A stretch of 64,000 nt of DNA from Telopea speciosissima (lineage: Eukaryota > Streptophyta > Magnoliopsida > Proteales > Proteaceae): NCBI RefSeq assembly GCF_018873765.1, contig NC_057918.1, positions 12,656,862 to 12,720,861 on the forward strand, written 5' to 3'. The position numbers and the translations under genes are program-made. Below the pieces are notes generated by a model. That model searched no databases. It worked only from the letters and a program-made list of their open reading frames with translations, and was not told the origin of the DNA. Below are positions 44,801 through 57,504 of this stretch, piece after piece (the stretch's first letter is position 1; each line of letters starts with the position of its first letter).

Positions 44801-47800
44801 CACCGAAGGCTTAAAATTAAGTGAAATTACAGGAAAATATTTGTGTAGCCAACCCAAGGTAGTTGGGGACAGTGAACAAGCCTTTGAGTGCTTGACTCAT
44901 TCAAGAAGTACTAATTGGGCAAGTATCTTCTAGGTGAGTCTAGTTTGATTAGGAACTTGTGGGTCATGGAATTCTAAGTGTTATTCAATGTTTGCCTGTC
45001 TTTAAGAAATCTATACGAAGGGGAACTCATCCTTATTTGTAAGCACAATGGTTAATTGAATTAATTTATATTTTCCAGTGGATCTGTAGCAGTTTCCCTG
45101 GAGATAAATCTCCTTTACCTAGGTGGACCCCCAGGCCCCTTGGCTCTCCCTTCTTGATAGACCCCAAAAGGCAAGTAACTCATATTCCTTTCCTGTTTTC
45201 ATTCCTTCAGACTATTTCACTAACTGGTACAGTTCATAGGCTGTGCAGTCTTATTTTCCCTTTAAAGGACTCCAGAACTTTATTTTCCGGAACTTTTTTC
45301 ATACCAGTTCCAATACTCGTTTCTGTCTGGCCTGTAGGAACGCCTAACCCATGCTAACATAGAAACAAATCCCACCACATATGAAATGCATTCTGCAGAC
45401 ACATGTTGAGAACCTAGGTACAGCAAACTTGTTAGTTTTCACATGATATCTAACACAATATAGAGATGAAGTGTCATATGAGGTCACCATCATATGGGAT
45501 TACTGAATCAATATCAGTTGAAAGCTTAAAGAAGACTGACTGACTGCAGCACAGTGATTAGCAATCAAAGATAATTTATCCTAAAAAAATGGCATTGTGG
45601 AAGTTCTAATATGATGTTACACATTCTACAATAACTCAAATATATCTGGAATTGTAAATATATTGAATTTAGGAGGTAAATATTCTCATGGTGCTTCAAG
45701 CTAGAGATTAAAAAAAGTGATTGAGCAGTTGCTTCATAATAACACGTAAATGGTGTCCTGCAGGTTATTTCTCCTCCTCAGTTGGTATCCGTCGAGGCTG
45801 TCCCCTATCCCCTTTTCTCTTTTGCCTGTCCCTTGAGGTCCTCTCTCGTAGCATCCAGTCCAAAACTGACCTCCACCTCATCTCCCCCATCCCTAAGTGC
45901 AAGCCTACCAACCTGACTCACCTTGCCTTCGCAGATGATCTCATGATCTTCTCTAAGGCTGACCCCCTCTCCATTGAAACCATCATGTCTTCCCTCAACC
46001 TCTTTCAAGGTCTTTCTGGTCTTCGCATTAACCTGCAAAAGTCCCAGATTTTCCTTGCCGGAGTCTTAGATACCACCAAAGCCTCCCTCTCCTCCCTCAC
46101 TGGCTTTACCATTGGCGCCCTCCCTGTCCGCTACTTAAGCCTCCCCCTCATACCAGCCAAACTTTCAGCCCACCACTGCTCCCCCATCCTGGATCTCCTC
46201 CGCAAGAGGTTGCAGCTTTGGAAAGCCAAGCTTTTATCTTATGCAGGTCACCTCGGGCTCATCAGATTGGTTCTCCAGTCTTGCTACATTTACTGGAGTG
46301 GTGTTTTTGGCCTCCCTAAGGCCACCATCAAGGCGGCTGAATCCATTATGTGTGCCTTCCTCTGGAAAGGTGTGGACTCTGTCAGGTTCCTTCATCCTAT
46401 GAGCTGGGCTTCCCTTTGCGTTCCTAAGTCTGAAGGAGGCCTCGGGCTGAGGAGAATTAAAGATGTCAACACGGCTGGGTCCATTAAGCTTATTTGGAAG
46501 ATCCTTACCAACAGATCCTCCATCTGGACTTCATGGGTGTACGTTGGGCCCCTCCGTAGAGATTCCATTTGGTCTGTTAGCCCAGGGACTGATTCCTCCT
46601 GGGTTTGGCGTAGAATTCTGCAGGTGAGACATTTAGCCAGAGATGCCATTTCGTGTAGGATTGGTGATGGTACGACTACCTTACTTTGGCTTGACAAGTG
46701 GCACCCCTTTGGTGTCCTCTCTTCTATTGTGAGCTCCTGAGATATTTACTCCTCCGGATTGGACAGATTTGCCCATGTTGCTGCCATCATTACCTCAGGC
46801 TCTTGGTCCCCCCCCTCCTCCCCTCCCCTCCCCCCCTCGCCGACCTTTGGAGCTCCCATCCCCCCTGGGCATTGCGGTAGAGGCGACTCCATCTTGTGGC
46901 TCCCATCCCAATCGGGCAGATTCAGCTCTCACTCCGCTTGGGATTTGGTTAGACATAGAGGGACCCCTTGTCCTTGGCATAGAGTTGTTTGGTTTCGTGG
47001 TCACATACCTCGACATAGCCTCACCGCCTGGCGCGCCCTTGCTGGCTGCCGTCCTACCCAAGCCTTCCTTATTTATTGGCATATTCAGGTCCATCCCAAC
47101 TGCTGTCTCTGTTGGAATGGGACTGAAGATGTCGATCACCTATTCTTCACTTGCCCCTTTGCCTCCTCCATCTGGTCCCGTGTCCTTCGCCATTGTTGAC
47201 CTGGCCGGCGCACTCCTCTTCCCCTCAACTGGGAATGGATTCGGATTGACATGACTTTCGGAGGGAAATCGATCTGCGACTAGGTTGGCAAGATTGCCTT
47301 TTGCGCCACCATCTCCCACATTTGGATGGAATGCAACCTTAGAAGATGGACATCCAACTCCCGCTCTTTCGACACGATTTGGAAGGCCATCTTTTTTTAT
47401 GTTTCATCTAAAGTTAGTTCCCTCCTCCTTTGTGATGTGAAGGATTCCCCAAGGAACAAGCTCATTGTTGTCTCCTGGGGCCTCCCTACATCTATTTTGC
47501 ACCCTAACTAGTCCCTAGTTAGGCTTTGTTGCCCTTGGGCTTGTATATTCCCTCTTTTTTCTTTGTAATTAAATTTTTATCATCCAAAAAAAAAAAACAC
47601 GAATGGTATTCCCTAATCATACACATCCTGACATTCACAAAGAGTCTGCCCCCATCTAATTGAGAACAAATTGGTGAACGTACAACAATTGCTACTAATG
47701 TTGCATTAGTTAAATAATTAAATCAAATGAAGTCTCACAGATAATCCTATAGCACAATATCCTATACAGTATCATTGCAGTGAATGTTGTAACCATGAAA

Positions 47801-50800
47801 CAAGATAATCCATTGCAGCATACAGCAATATCTTCCAAACATGTGACATCCATTCCCAAATTCTGTGTCAGAAGATGGTGAACACTTTCCACAAGTAATG
47901 TATTAGGAACAAAGTGTAAAGGAGTACTAAATTTATGTATACTTTGGCAATGCATAAAAACAATAAGAGGTGGGTCACCTTAATACCTTGCTTACCTATT
48001 GATGAAAAAAAACTCAAAAGAGTCATGGAAATTTTATAATCAGGAAAAAAAAAATTTGTTAAAAAACAAAATGGCGTAGTAATGTCATATAAGGCTAGAC
48101 AAACATAGGTGACGAATGGGGGAAAAAAACTCAAAAGAGAATCATGAATATTTTATAATCAGCAAAAAAGAAAACAAAACTAATTTGTTTAAAAAAAATA
48201 CAAAATCCGTACTACAGCAGGACATGCACTCAAAATGTGAAGTCTACCAGTTACATCCCTTTTAAGCTCCAGATCACCCTTGGAACAAGGGAGAAGATCC
48301 TGCTGAACAAATCAGTCAGGGAACATGCTTGATGATAGATGATAATATCGGTAGCACAAGTACTAGCATCATTAAACACACCTTACACTACTAAGCCACA
48401 AAAATAAAAGCCATTAAATACTTCCAGCCTTTGTAGACAGGCATAGATTGTAGCTCCATAGTTGCATTACTCTTTAGGACCCAAGTATTCATTCTTGCCT
48501 TATCTCAACAGAAGTTTTCCCTCCCCCCATTCTTGATGGCAACAGATTCTCAAAGTAACATGCATCAAAATTCAGCTTATGGTGATCAGGGAGGGCTCTC
48601 CAAATTGCTCTCAAGTCCACAATCAAAGGAAAATTTTAATAGAACCATCATTGCAAAGACATTACTTGTTTTCAACAGTACAAGGGCCAACCAAGACAAA
48701 TCCTATTCACCATATTTGGTAAGCACCAGGTCTCAATTTTATATTTTCAAAAAAAGCAAGCTACATGGACCACTATCAGTGATTAATTTACTTAATCAAA
48801 ATGTAACAACTGATAATAATTTTCCAAATTCTGCTTCACACATCAATCTCAAGCAGGGAAATAAAGCCATACCTTTCCAATAATACTTGCATTGGCGAAG
48901 TCCAGCTCAGAAGGGTCAATTTCCCAGTCACACTTGTTTGGGAGAGGGGGTGGAACAGGCTTTTGTTCAAAATGGCTGCCAGTTTGACCCTGCAGTAGCC
49001 ATTCTCAGATACAAGGCACCAGGAGTCATTCAGAATGTATACAATTGCATTCAGTGCAATGCTAGCATCAAGTAGATCATAAAGCAAAGACAAATAGAAA
49101 CGGGGAAAAAAAAGGCATTGCATCTGTACAAAGGTACAAAAAAAAAGGTTTAAAGTAATCCAGCACAGGATGTTTTTTTTTTATGGAAAGCACAGGATGT
49201 TTATTTAGGTATAAATCTACATTTGATTTAAGCTAAGAGAAAATATAGTTGCAGGTATAGGCGTATAGTTAGACTGGGTGTGGATGGGTAAGAGGTGCAT
49301 GCCCATTCTAGAATAACTAAAAATACAGAAAAAGAAGGGGAAAGAATTATATTTTGTATTTGAATAGCTTAGACCCAAAAAGAGAGAAATATAGTTAGTT
49401 CCCAATAAATTCAAAAAGCAGGAGGTGTGAGGCTATTTTCAATTTTGTGGCAACTTATAGAAAAAATATTTGAAGTCAGACAGACCCTGGTAATTTCCTA
49501 CATAAATTTTCCTGATTATAATTGATACCTTAGATTGGACTCCTCTGATAAGCAGCTTTCAAGAGGGAACATTAGTGTTATTTTTCACAACACCAGGTTA
49601 CTCGACCATATGAAAGAATATGTCTACCTGAACCTGATTAATTGGGACAAGCTGAGTTTGGGAAAACCTGGTTCTTCATAAATATATGAAGAGGGAAACC
49701 AATTATGAAAAGGTTTCATCCATAAAATATTGAGTGTTACTCAAGGTACCACTGCTATATGCCTATACCTGCATCCCACCACGAGTATAATGCTGTCCAA
49801 CAGCACACCTAAAATTGAGGTATTGACTTAATTTGACTAAGATTTCACTGCATCAGGTTTTCTTTCTAGCAGAAATCCACCTAGTACAATTAAAAATTGG
49901 GAAAAAGAAGGCTGACAGGCTGCGTGGAACCTGCACCCAGACACAGGAAGGGTGAAATGACCCCCCTGGTGAAATGAAAAATCCCACCCCTGTTGGATGC
50001 CCCTGTGCTGGTGCAGGGCCCACACAGCCTGGCAGCCATCCCCCTTCCTTTACAATTTTATCCTTTTGGTGAGCTCAGTTTCTCTAGGGCTCAACCAAAC
50101 TAAAAGCAAATGAATCATATGAAAGAGTCAGAGAATCCATCAGCAATTACAAGTATAATAGAAACACAAAGACTGAAATACCAAAACTAACAAGCCAAAT
50201 TATATCAAAGTACAATCGATGGAAGTAATAAACTTACATAAGACAAGCCACCATACGCTTTCAGCAGCTCGATCATGCTATGTTTTTTAGCTCCCTCTGC
50301 ATCTGCTAGGGGCTGTCAGAAGACAAGATTATACAATTAATAGTACAGAATGGCAAAAAACTGTTTCACTATATCTATTAAATTTGAGAACTTTGCAATA
50401 TGAGAAGATGAAGACAATGAATATCTTATCAGAATACATCAACTCTACCAAACAATGTTTCAGACAGTTGAAGCATTTTAGGCAAGTGTTTCACTTAATT
50501 GCTCTTGCCTAAACTAGAGAAACCATGTAACTACAAGCTTTTAAACAGAGCCTCTTTAAAATGCTTAGAGATAATCCAAACGAAACATAATACATCAAGA
50601 TGCTGTAGGTTCTATGTATCCTCTGGATTTCTTTAGTTGCAGAAGACTGGTCAACCAAGAAGGAACCAACTTTCCGACATTTTTTTTTCCCCCCCATCAA
50701 ATAAATCCCTTCTATTCTGCTCCTTGCGGATACACCCATAAAATGGCAAATAGCACCATTTTAACAAGATCTGAGCCTCCGGCTCTAAAGGAGATCAATG

Positions 50801-52034
50801 CCTGGAAGAAAACAATGTCCTTGTATCACAATGTAACACTTAAGGGTGTAAATCGGTTCTGGTTCCTAATTGATTCCGACTGTATAAACCCAAATCAGAC
50901 TGATTATTAATCTGTTATTATCGGTTTGTTACCGGTTAATTGGTTTATTATTGGTCCACCGGCTTCATAACCGAGCCCATTAAAATATTCCTACACTAAC
51001 TAATCCTTAAGTTCGATGAATCAAGCTTTCTACCTCTCTCTCTCTCTCTCCATCTCTGGGAGTACATGATGAATCAAGCTACATTTGGAAAATGGATTTA
51101 GCATTTCAGAGTGGCAGAGGGATAAATGAGGAGACATGTCACTGTGCATAAATATGATTTCTGACCTCCTGGTAAAGAAAGAGAACTACAGTTTCCTAAG
51201 ATATCTTTGTAAGTAGGACGTGCTAGTTCACCCATAACTTTGTGGAAATGTAAGGATACAACTATGCTCTACAATTTTACAATACACCATTAAAACGGGT
51301 CCCAATTCTTCTATATCCTCCATATTTTGTTCCTCCATAGTTTTCATTTATCAATTGTGTACGAAGATGAATCAATTATGGACTTCTGGTGGTAACCACA
51401 CTAACTACTTAAGGAACACTTCCCCACATAAAACAACACATCAAAACACTGCACTACTTGTGGGAGGGTGATGTTTCGGTACCTCCAACCGAAAAAATTG
51501 TTAGTTAACTCAGCATTTCAGCTAAACCAAAGAATTTGGGGTAGAGAGCTCAAATTCCCGGTGAGAAGAGCGTATAGCATTGGAATTATGTCCATTGAAG
51601 TTTCCGAACTTCAAATGGCTAAAAGACTATAGTATGTGAAATCGTATCCGAAGGAAAGACTAGTGCAATGGAAACCGCGAAAAGACCTCCAAGTGACGAT
51701 CAACTTGAGCAGAAAAAGACAAATTTACCGTGTTCTTCCAACGATCCTGGGCATTGACATCGGCACCATACTCGATGAGGCATTTGGCGACGTCGATCCA
51801 ACCATGAAGAGAAGCGACATGTAAGGGAGTCCTACTATCGTAATCCCTCGCGTGAACGAGAGAACGGTCTTCCTCGAGAAGTTTTCGAACAGCAGCAGTG
51901 TCGTTCTGGTGAGCGTGCCAGAGGATTAGGGACGTTCTGCTCACCCGAGCTTTCTCCCTCTGCTTCTCCGATGCCGCCGCAGACGAAGACGATCCCACAG
52001 TCCCCTCCGAGTTTCCTTCCCCCTTTCCACTCAT
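32883..52034 (-). CDS. VIK: VIK-like ankyrin repeat serine/threonine kinase (VH1-interacting kinase, Raf-like MAPKKK)
   Basis: A 434-residue kinase from 11 exons: 52034-51729, 50312-50238, 48989-48873, 44565-44471, 43923-43803, 43663-43584, 42352-42293, 34469-34348, 34257-34172, 34069-33954 and 33009-32883. All are GT-AG and phases close throughout. The N-terminus (KARVSRTSLILWHAHQND) leads into ankyrin repeats (DYDSRTPLHVASLHGWIDVA, then GADVNAQDRWKNTPLADAEG). The kinase domain has GKGSFGE, VAVKR, HRDLKPRN, DFGLSK and YRYMAPE, so all catalytic motifs are intact. It ends DHHWSIFNP. Length and sequence fit Arabidopsis VIK (about 438 residues), which interacts with vascular receptor kinase VH1/BRL2 and phosphorylates the tonoplast sugar transporter TMT1; that role is from the family, not this sequence. 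Introns 3 (4.3 kb) and 7 (7.8 kb) are enlarged by retroelements. Confidence 0.95.
34655..34912 (-). repeat. 3' LTR of the outer copia element
   Basis: 258 bp, preceded by a short purine tract (AAGGAGAT). It shares GTAGGGGAGTT and CTAGCTCATGG-type blocks with the 5' LTR but has about 35 bp of extra sequence near its end. Confidence 0.7.
35458..35650 (+). repeat. Left LTR of the nested copia element (3' end deleted)
   Basis: It matches the right LTR up to CATTCTCTCAAT near 35648 and then diverges into GCAGCGGAATCTGG. Confidence 0.75.
36649..36847 (+). repeat. Right LTR of the nested copia element
   Basis: 199 bp, TGTTAAGT to GCTAACA, directly after the purine tract. Confidence 0.8.
41831..42048 (-). 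repeat. 5' LTR of the outer copia element
   Basis: 218 bp, TGTTAAAG to ATTAACA on the minus strand, followed directly by the initiator-Met primer-binding site. Confidence 0.75.
45755..47596 (+). mobile_element. 5'-truncated L1-type LINE with target site duplications, in intron 3 of VIK (antisense)
   Basis: One long frame, interrupted by a single stop at 46738, encodes the last part of reverse transcriptase (GIRRGCPLSPFLFCLSLEVL, then LAFADDLMIFSKADPLSIET with the catalytic ADD). The connector (SYAGHLGLIRLVLQSCYIYW) and the zf-RVT region (NCCLCWNGTEDVDHLFFTCP) follow. The 3' UTR ends in a CATCC(A) tail at 47581-47596. The left flank AACACGTAAATGGT (45741-45754) and right flank AACACGAATGGT (about 47596-47606) are a target duplication with a one- to two-base difference. 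Relatively young, since coding is barely damaged. Confidence 0.88.
47610..48872. other. Rest of VIK intron 3
   Basis: No further gene. A block of about 60 bp is repeated about 116 bp apart (AAAAAAACTCAAAAGAG near 48006 and near 48123, each followed by an ATTTTATAATCAG block). Confidence 0.5.
49900..50050. repeat. Foldback (MITE-like) repeat, copy 8
   Basis: Left GGCTGACAGGCTGCGTGG, then CCTGCACCCAGACACAGG; right CCTGTGCTGGTGCAGGGCC, then CACACAGCCTGGCAGCCATC. This is a clear imperfect inverted repeat of about 40 bp. The core is GTGAAATGACCCCCCTGG. It lies in intron 2 of VIK. Confidence 0.65.
50838..50990. mobile_element. Possible truncated hAT-like repeat
   Basis: It starts AAGGGTGTAAATCGGTTCTG and continues with GGTTTGTTACCGGTTAATTG, like the TAGGGGTGT elements at 10.5 and 14.6 kb, but the end is missing. 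Confidence 0.35.
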
Positions 52035-52200
52035 CTCAGTTGAATCGAATTGAATGAAAAATAAGATCGAAGGTCGAATCGGATGACTTTCAGAGAGTTC
52101 AGATTAAATCGTGCTCCTCACTGTTCAGAGAGTGTGAGAAGAGTGAGGTTATTCTGCTCAATTTGAAGTAAAACTGTCGCGTGTTCGATTGAACAAAACC
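52035..52200 (-). promoter_or_regulatory. 5' leader/promoter side of VIK
   Basis: The upstream side of the VIK ATG, with purine/pyrimidine-rich leader-like sequence. No clear TATA box was seen. Confidence 0.35.
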
Positions 52201-54527
52201 GGTGGCGCGGGGAAGAAGGGGGGATATGCGGTGAGATATAAAGCGATCGCCACACAAGTCAAACTGAGGTGGAGGTCTCTGTTCTTCTATTCTCTCTGCT
52301 CCTTTCTTCTTCTACTTTACCTTCCGAATATGATTCTGATTTCTTCTTTAATCTGCGATTCTGCTTTCACATTTCCAGTTCAAGAATTCAGATTTGACAA
52401 AAAAAAAATAGAAATGAAAATTTTATGGGGTTTGTGGATCGTGAAGATCTGTTTACCAATTTAAGAGTTGAAGAGTAGCCTGCAGCCAATGAGAGGTCAA
52501 CCACACCCCATTGGCACGGGAGTAGCAGAAGCTTAACACGAGTCGCTATCATGTCCACCCCTATGGGACGTCATTCACCAATGTCTCTCTCACACCACAT
52601 GGGTCTGGAAGTATCGACGGTGTTTTATTTTCACCTGAATAAGGGTGTTTCGGTAAATAAACATGAGACTCATAGTAGACGCTCCATACGGATCGCCTCA
52701 TCGGAGTCATCGCCCTGAGCAATGAGGACCCCGGACCCCTTATTCTAGGAAATCCTGGTCCTCCGCCGGTTTAGGGTGTCTCATCTTTGAAAACTAACGT
52801 TTGGATAGCTTTTAGGAGTAGTTTTGTTTGAAAATCATTTTATTTTTCAAATTGATCCCTCTCAACCCCATTCCCACACCTGACCCAACCAATATTTTAC
52901 CCCACTCCGGCAGTTACAACTCCTCCCTCTCCTACTCACCATGCTCCCCTACCCTGCAACTTCGCCTCACCCTCTCCGTCTATAAAATGTAATGTTGGAT
53001 GTCCGAAATGTCACGTGTCAAACATCTCCATCTTGAATTGCTGAACTGCACAGTTTTAAGGAATTAGAGAGGATTATTTTCTGTATTCCATTACCTCAGC
53101 GTACATTACACGCCAACGATGATTAGATTCCCTATCATTAAATTAAGTAGGTAAACAATGTTAAAGATTCTAATTTTGCTTTCCAACCCATGATGTTAAG
53201 GATTCTAATCTTGCTTTTCAAGCCATGATGTGCAAAATCTTTATGAACATGGCTGACATTTCAACCTTTAAACTTTTTAAAAGTATTTGGTACATCAAAC
53301 AATAGTGAATAGCGATGTTCTATTTTTGAGAAATGAGAATTCATGGGGCACCGGCTGACATAGGAGACTAGGGACAAAATAAGATGTCATTTTGATTATT
53401 CAAAAGGATGAGATGGTCATTTTGTCTACCCAATGTATCTGGAGGCATCCGGTGCAAAGAATATTTTTCATTAAAAAATTTCCATAGCCATCCTTCGAAA
53501 ATCTGCTGCTGCTGAGTAGATTAACTGCTTTTCAAGCTGTACGTGTGATTATTAATTAGTACGTTTCTCATGATTAACTTGAGCTTCCAATGATGATTGA
53601 TTCCTTTTGGATCCGAATCAAAGAATCCGGATTTTGAGGTCCATGAAACCCTGCTTGACATGACTGAATTAATCAAAGTTAACTGTCTCAGTGTTGAGAG
53701 AATTGAATATTATTTTTTCCAATAATCAAGTCTTGAGCTAATCCTTTCTATCTATCAGGAAAGGTAAAATCCCGTTTTTGAGATTTTGATCTGGAAATGG
53801 GTTGACCAAGGTATCCTGGCTGTTCCTGGTTGTCCATCAATTTTGAAACCAAAGGTTGGAAATAATGGCTGAGCAAAGGGCATAGTTACAATTTTTGTTG
53901 AACATGACCTCACTTTTATGAAGTTTTTTTTTTTTTTTTTTTTTTTTTGAGGAGAGGGTAGGGGGGGAGGCTGGAATATGGAGATTGACCTTTTGCCTCC
54001 ATACATTTTCAAGACAATCCAAAATAAATCTCAATATGGTGTAAGTTTGTTTTAAGGAATATAAAAAGGATCGAGTTTAGTGATTAGGATCTCATTCACC
54101 GCAAGGTGGGAAAGAGCAGGAAAGGGTATAAGGAGGGTATTTTGAAACATACTAAAACCCTAGGATGGGTTTGTGTACCCTAGGATGGTGGGTGAACTGT
54201 CCTCTATGAGTGGAAGAAAACTTTGTCCTATAAAATTATCATTTATGAATAATATGTGGTGAAGAACTAGAGAGGGTTTGCATTCACATTAGCTCTTGTT
54301 TGGTTGAAGGTAAAATTAATGGGGAGGGAAATGAAATATTCCAACCTAAAAAATAAGTTTCATAATCATTATCCTCACATGATTATATTATTAACTTCAA
54401 ATTATTCCATATTTGTTTATAAAAATTTACTTTGCATCTAAAAATTTCTTGGATTTCAAAAATGAAATAAAAATTACATGTAAAAAGCATTATTATTAAA
54501 TAAAGTAAGAAATTTAGTTTATAAGAA
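52201..54527. other. Intergenic stretch upstream of VIK
   Basis: No gene recognised. It contains a foldback-like repeat at about 53335-53470 (listed separately) and a T run of about 23 bases at 53927-53948. Confidence 0.5.
53335..53470. repeat. Foldback (MITE-like) repeat, copy 9 (divergent)
   Basis: CACCGGCTGACATAGG at the left against GGAGGCATCCGGTGCAAAG at the right. Two ATGTCATTTTG/ATGGTCATTTTG core motifs. Confidence 0.4.
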
Positions 54528-55125
54528 GTGTCAATGGGCCGGGTTTTCCAAAACCCCAACCCAATACTAAGGTCTCTTAACTCAGCCTAGGCCCAGCCCA
54601 AGCAGCCCAAGCTTAGGTCGGGCTGGGATACCTCTTAACCCAGCCTATCGGGTGTAGCCTAGCCTTAATTGGTCTTGATTGACCCTGATTAGAGCTGGGA
54701 TGGCCTTGATTGACCCTAGCAACTCCATATATTTCCATTTGTATCCCTATATGCATTGAGAAAAAATTGAAACATGACCAACACCAATCATTCTTAAAAA
54801 ACAAAAACATTGTTAACCCAATATAAATCAATGTAGCATAGATCAACCCATAATATATCAATAGCATGTAAATACAAAACATCAAAATGAAAAATAGTTC
54901 ATATTTGATAAACTAACTTCGAAGTTCTAACCCCCTCTCCCCCCCCCCCCCAAAAAAAAAAATAAATTTGATGAATAATCTTTAATAGATTGAAAATTAT
55001 ATTTTTATATACATAAATTGAGAAAGACATATTTTATATAGGGTTGAGTTGGGTCAGTCAAGGTAGCCTGGGCTAGGACTAACCCAACCTCGAGCTTCAA
55101 AATCCCAACTCGAGTCTACAAATGG
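54528..55125. mobile_element. Possible hAT-like/unclassified repeat (GTGTCAATGGGCCGGG start)
   Basis: It begins AAGTGTCAATGGGCCGGG, contains CCCAGCCCAAGCAGCCCAAG near the left end and GGGTTGAGTTGGGTC with AACCCAACC near the right, with an AT-rich middle. The ends are degraded. Confidence 0.4.
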
Positions 55126-55984
55126 TGATTCTAGACAAAAATGCAAGTATTCATATGTGTGTATCGAGTACATGATCATTTGAGAACCTTATATGAATTA
55201 CTATCAATCTTTTATGAAGCAAGGTTCTCTATAATATTTGTTTGGTCCCCACATCTATGAGGTCCTTACTGTAGTAGTCAGACATTGTGTCGTTTGGTGT
55301 GCTAATGGTTGATGCCTCCAATGACTATATATTAGTATGTTGGATTCACAGTTTTTATCCAGTAATGAAAGAGATGCTTAATATGGAATACACTTCTCGA
55401 ATAAGATGAATATTTTGAGATAACAGTTTTGAAATAGTTTATAAAACTAAGTATAATTGAAAGTTTTGTACATAGTTTACAAAGGATTTAAAATATTAAT
55501 ACTTATTAATAATTATATTTTTTTAAAAAAATTGATGCCCAATCAGCATTTCTAATTCTTTGAATAAACCGTAAATTTGATGATCCTCGATTTGACAGGC
55601 CCCTGGTTAAAATTCACATGTTGGCCAAATCTGACATCGGATTTTGCACCTCTCACGGTTAATGCCTTTGTTCTCACAGTCACCAGTCGGCAATAAGGGA
55701 GAAGTAGGAGGAGAGTTTTGGAATGAAGCCGACTTGGGGACAAAGTGATCCTCATTGTTGTGGCCTGTGGGCCTGGTCGGTGATGGCGGTTTATATTGGG
55801 CCATCCTGAGGCAGCATACATCTAAGATATACGCGAAAGTGTCGATCTTGCCAAACACATAAGTTGACGATGGGAAAGGGTGTCTCCACTCTCCACCATG
55901 TTTTCAGTGGCGGGATTCCTGTCTTTTAACTTTTTTCGCCCTTTTTTCTTCGATGGTTATCGATAAGAAAAAAGAAGGGTAATT
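55126..55984. other. Intergenic stretch
   Basis: No gene recognised with confidence. Minus-strand frames of 83-89 codons near 55552-55858 have no known domain; the sequence is moderately GC-rich there and could be an exon or repeat fragment. Confidence 0.35.
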
Positions 55985-56178
55985 TACATATATCACCCCT
56001 AAGGTTTGACGAAAGGATAATTTTACCCCTAGTTTTGAAAAATTCTACGTACCCCCCCTGAGGTTTGCAAACAGTAACAAATAAACCCATTCCATCAGTT
56101 CATAATTAACAGTCTTAAAATAAGAGGTGAGCTAACAAAATTACCCGTGCAAAAAAAGAAAAAAAAAGAAAAAAAAAC

Positions 56179-56229
56179 CTGCAACTCATCTTCCCCAAAT
56201 CGATTGGAAAGATGAGTCGACAGGTTTCA
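56179..56229. repeat. Small palindrome in the left arm
   Basis: AACCTGCAACTCATCTTCCC pairs with GGAAAGATGAGTCGACAGGTT across a short CCAAATCGATT loop. Confidence 0.65.
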
Positions 56230-57107
56230 AAACCCTTTCAACCCTTAAGGAATTTAGGGTTTTAAATTAAGAAAAAATCCCAAATCAAAACCCTTTTGCG
56301 CACTTGAGATACTCCAAGCGAGAGAAAGGCCATGGAGTCCTCCACCACTCCCCACCGACCAGCGAGTATCGAGTCTGCCGACGAGTGCACAACTTCTTCT
56401 TTGTCTGGCAATTTTAGGGGAAATACAAAGACTATCCTGCAATTTTGACTTTTGAAGAATTATTAAAAGCAGAGTACACAGAGGCAGAGTGATAGCCTCA
56501 AATGAAAGAATCAATTGACTAAATCAAATGTTTTCGGAAATCGAATTGGCTACTCAGTACTGATCTCTGATGAAATGGACCCAAATATTGAAATCCATTT
56601 ATCAGAATCAAAGAACGAAAATAATGGTGATTGAATTGATTTAATTTTGGTCACAAACATTGAAATGCTTATAATGTAAATGCCAAATATTTTCTCCTAG
56701 GTTGACCTCTGCTTACATTGTAAAGGCCCATCAGGTTTTAGTCTTTCATGTCAAATTGATATGCTCTACGATTGCCATTTGCCATTATCATTCCCACTCT
56801 TTCAATCTTTATTTTATAGTTTTTAAAAGCGTGTCTTGGCCTCAACTCGGAGACTTCCAAGTTCCAATCACGGCCTGCCATGTCTTCACTTCTGGAACAA
56901 CAACTTCTGTAGTACAGTGATTCTCTCCCTTTCCATTGCTGGGTCTAATTTAATTTTGGTCTCAAAAAATTGATAATTATTTGGGTTTTGATGATAACAG
57001 GCTGAAACCTTGAAAGGATAACAACAATCATGGCGCAAAAGGGTTTTGATTTGGGATTTTTTCCCAATTTGAAACCCTACATTCCTGAAGGGTTGAAAGG
57101 GTTTTGA

Positions 57108-57170
57108 AACCTGCAACTCATCTTCCCCAATCCCCCCAATCGATTTGGGGAAGACGAGTTGCAGGTTTTT
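57108..57170. repeat. Small palindrome in the right arm
   Basis: AACCTGCAACTCATCTTCCC pairs with GGGGAAGACGAGTTGCAGGTT, a near-perfect stem of about 24 bp around a CCCCCCAATCG loop. Confidence 0.75.
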
Positions 57171-57504
57171 TTTTCTTTTCTTTTTTTGCAAGGGTAATTT
57201 TGTCAGTTCACCTCTTATTTTTAACACTGTTAGTCATGAACTGACGGCATGGGCTTATTTGTTACTGTTTACAAACCTCAGGGGGGTACGCAAAATTTTT
57301 CAAAACTGGGGGGGGGGGGGGTAAAATTATCCTTTCGTCAAACCTCAGGGGTGGTATGTGTAAATAGAAGGAAAACGCGACAATGGAGAGAAGTCCCCTA
57401 TCGACAGGACTCCAACTTGATTCCTCCATAAAGAAATCCTCTTCCTAATTTTCCTATTGGGAAAGAGAACCCTATCTATTGGATGTGTGTGGTGTGTTGC
57501 CCCT

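Larger units (their letters stand above)
55985..57366. mobile_element. Non-autonomous element with about 330-bp terminal inverted repeats (MULE-like)
   Basis: The left arm (about 55985-56305) is mirrored by the right arm (about 57020-57366). Landmarks are CACCCCTAAGGTTTGACGAA against TCGTCAAACCTCAGGGGTG, and CCCAAATCAAAACCCTTTTGCGC against GCGCAAAAGGGTTTTGATTTGGG. The flanks share AGAAGG, which may be part of an 8-9 bp target duplication. There is no transposase. Long CACCCC-AGGTTTG arms are common in plant Mutator-like MITEs. Each arm also contains its own small palindrome (next entries). Confidence 0.7.
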
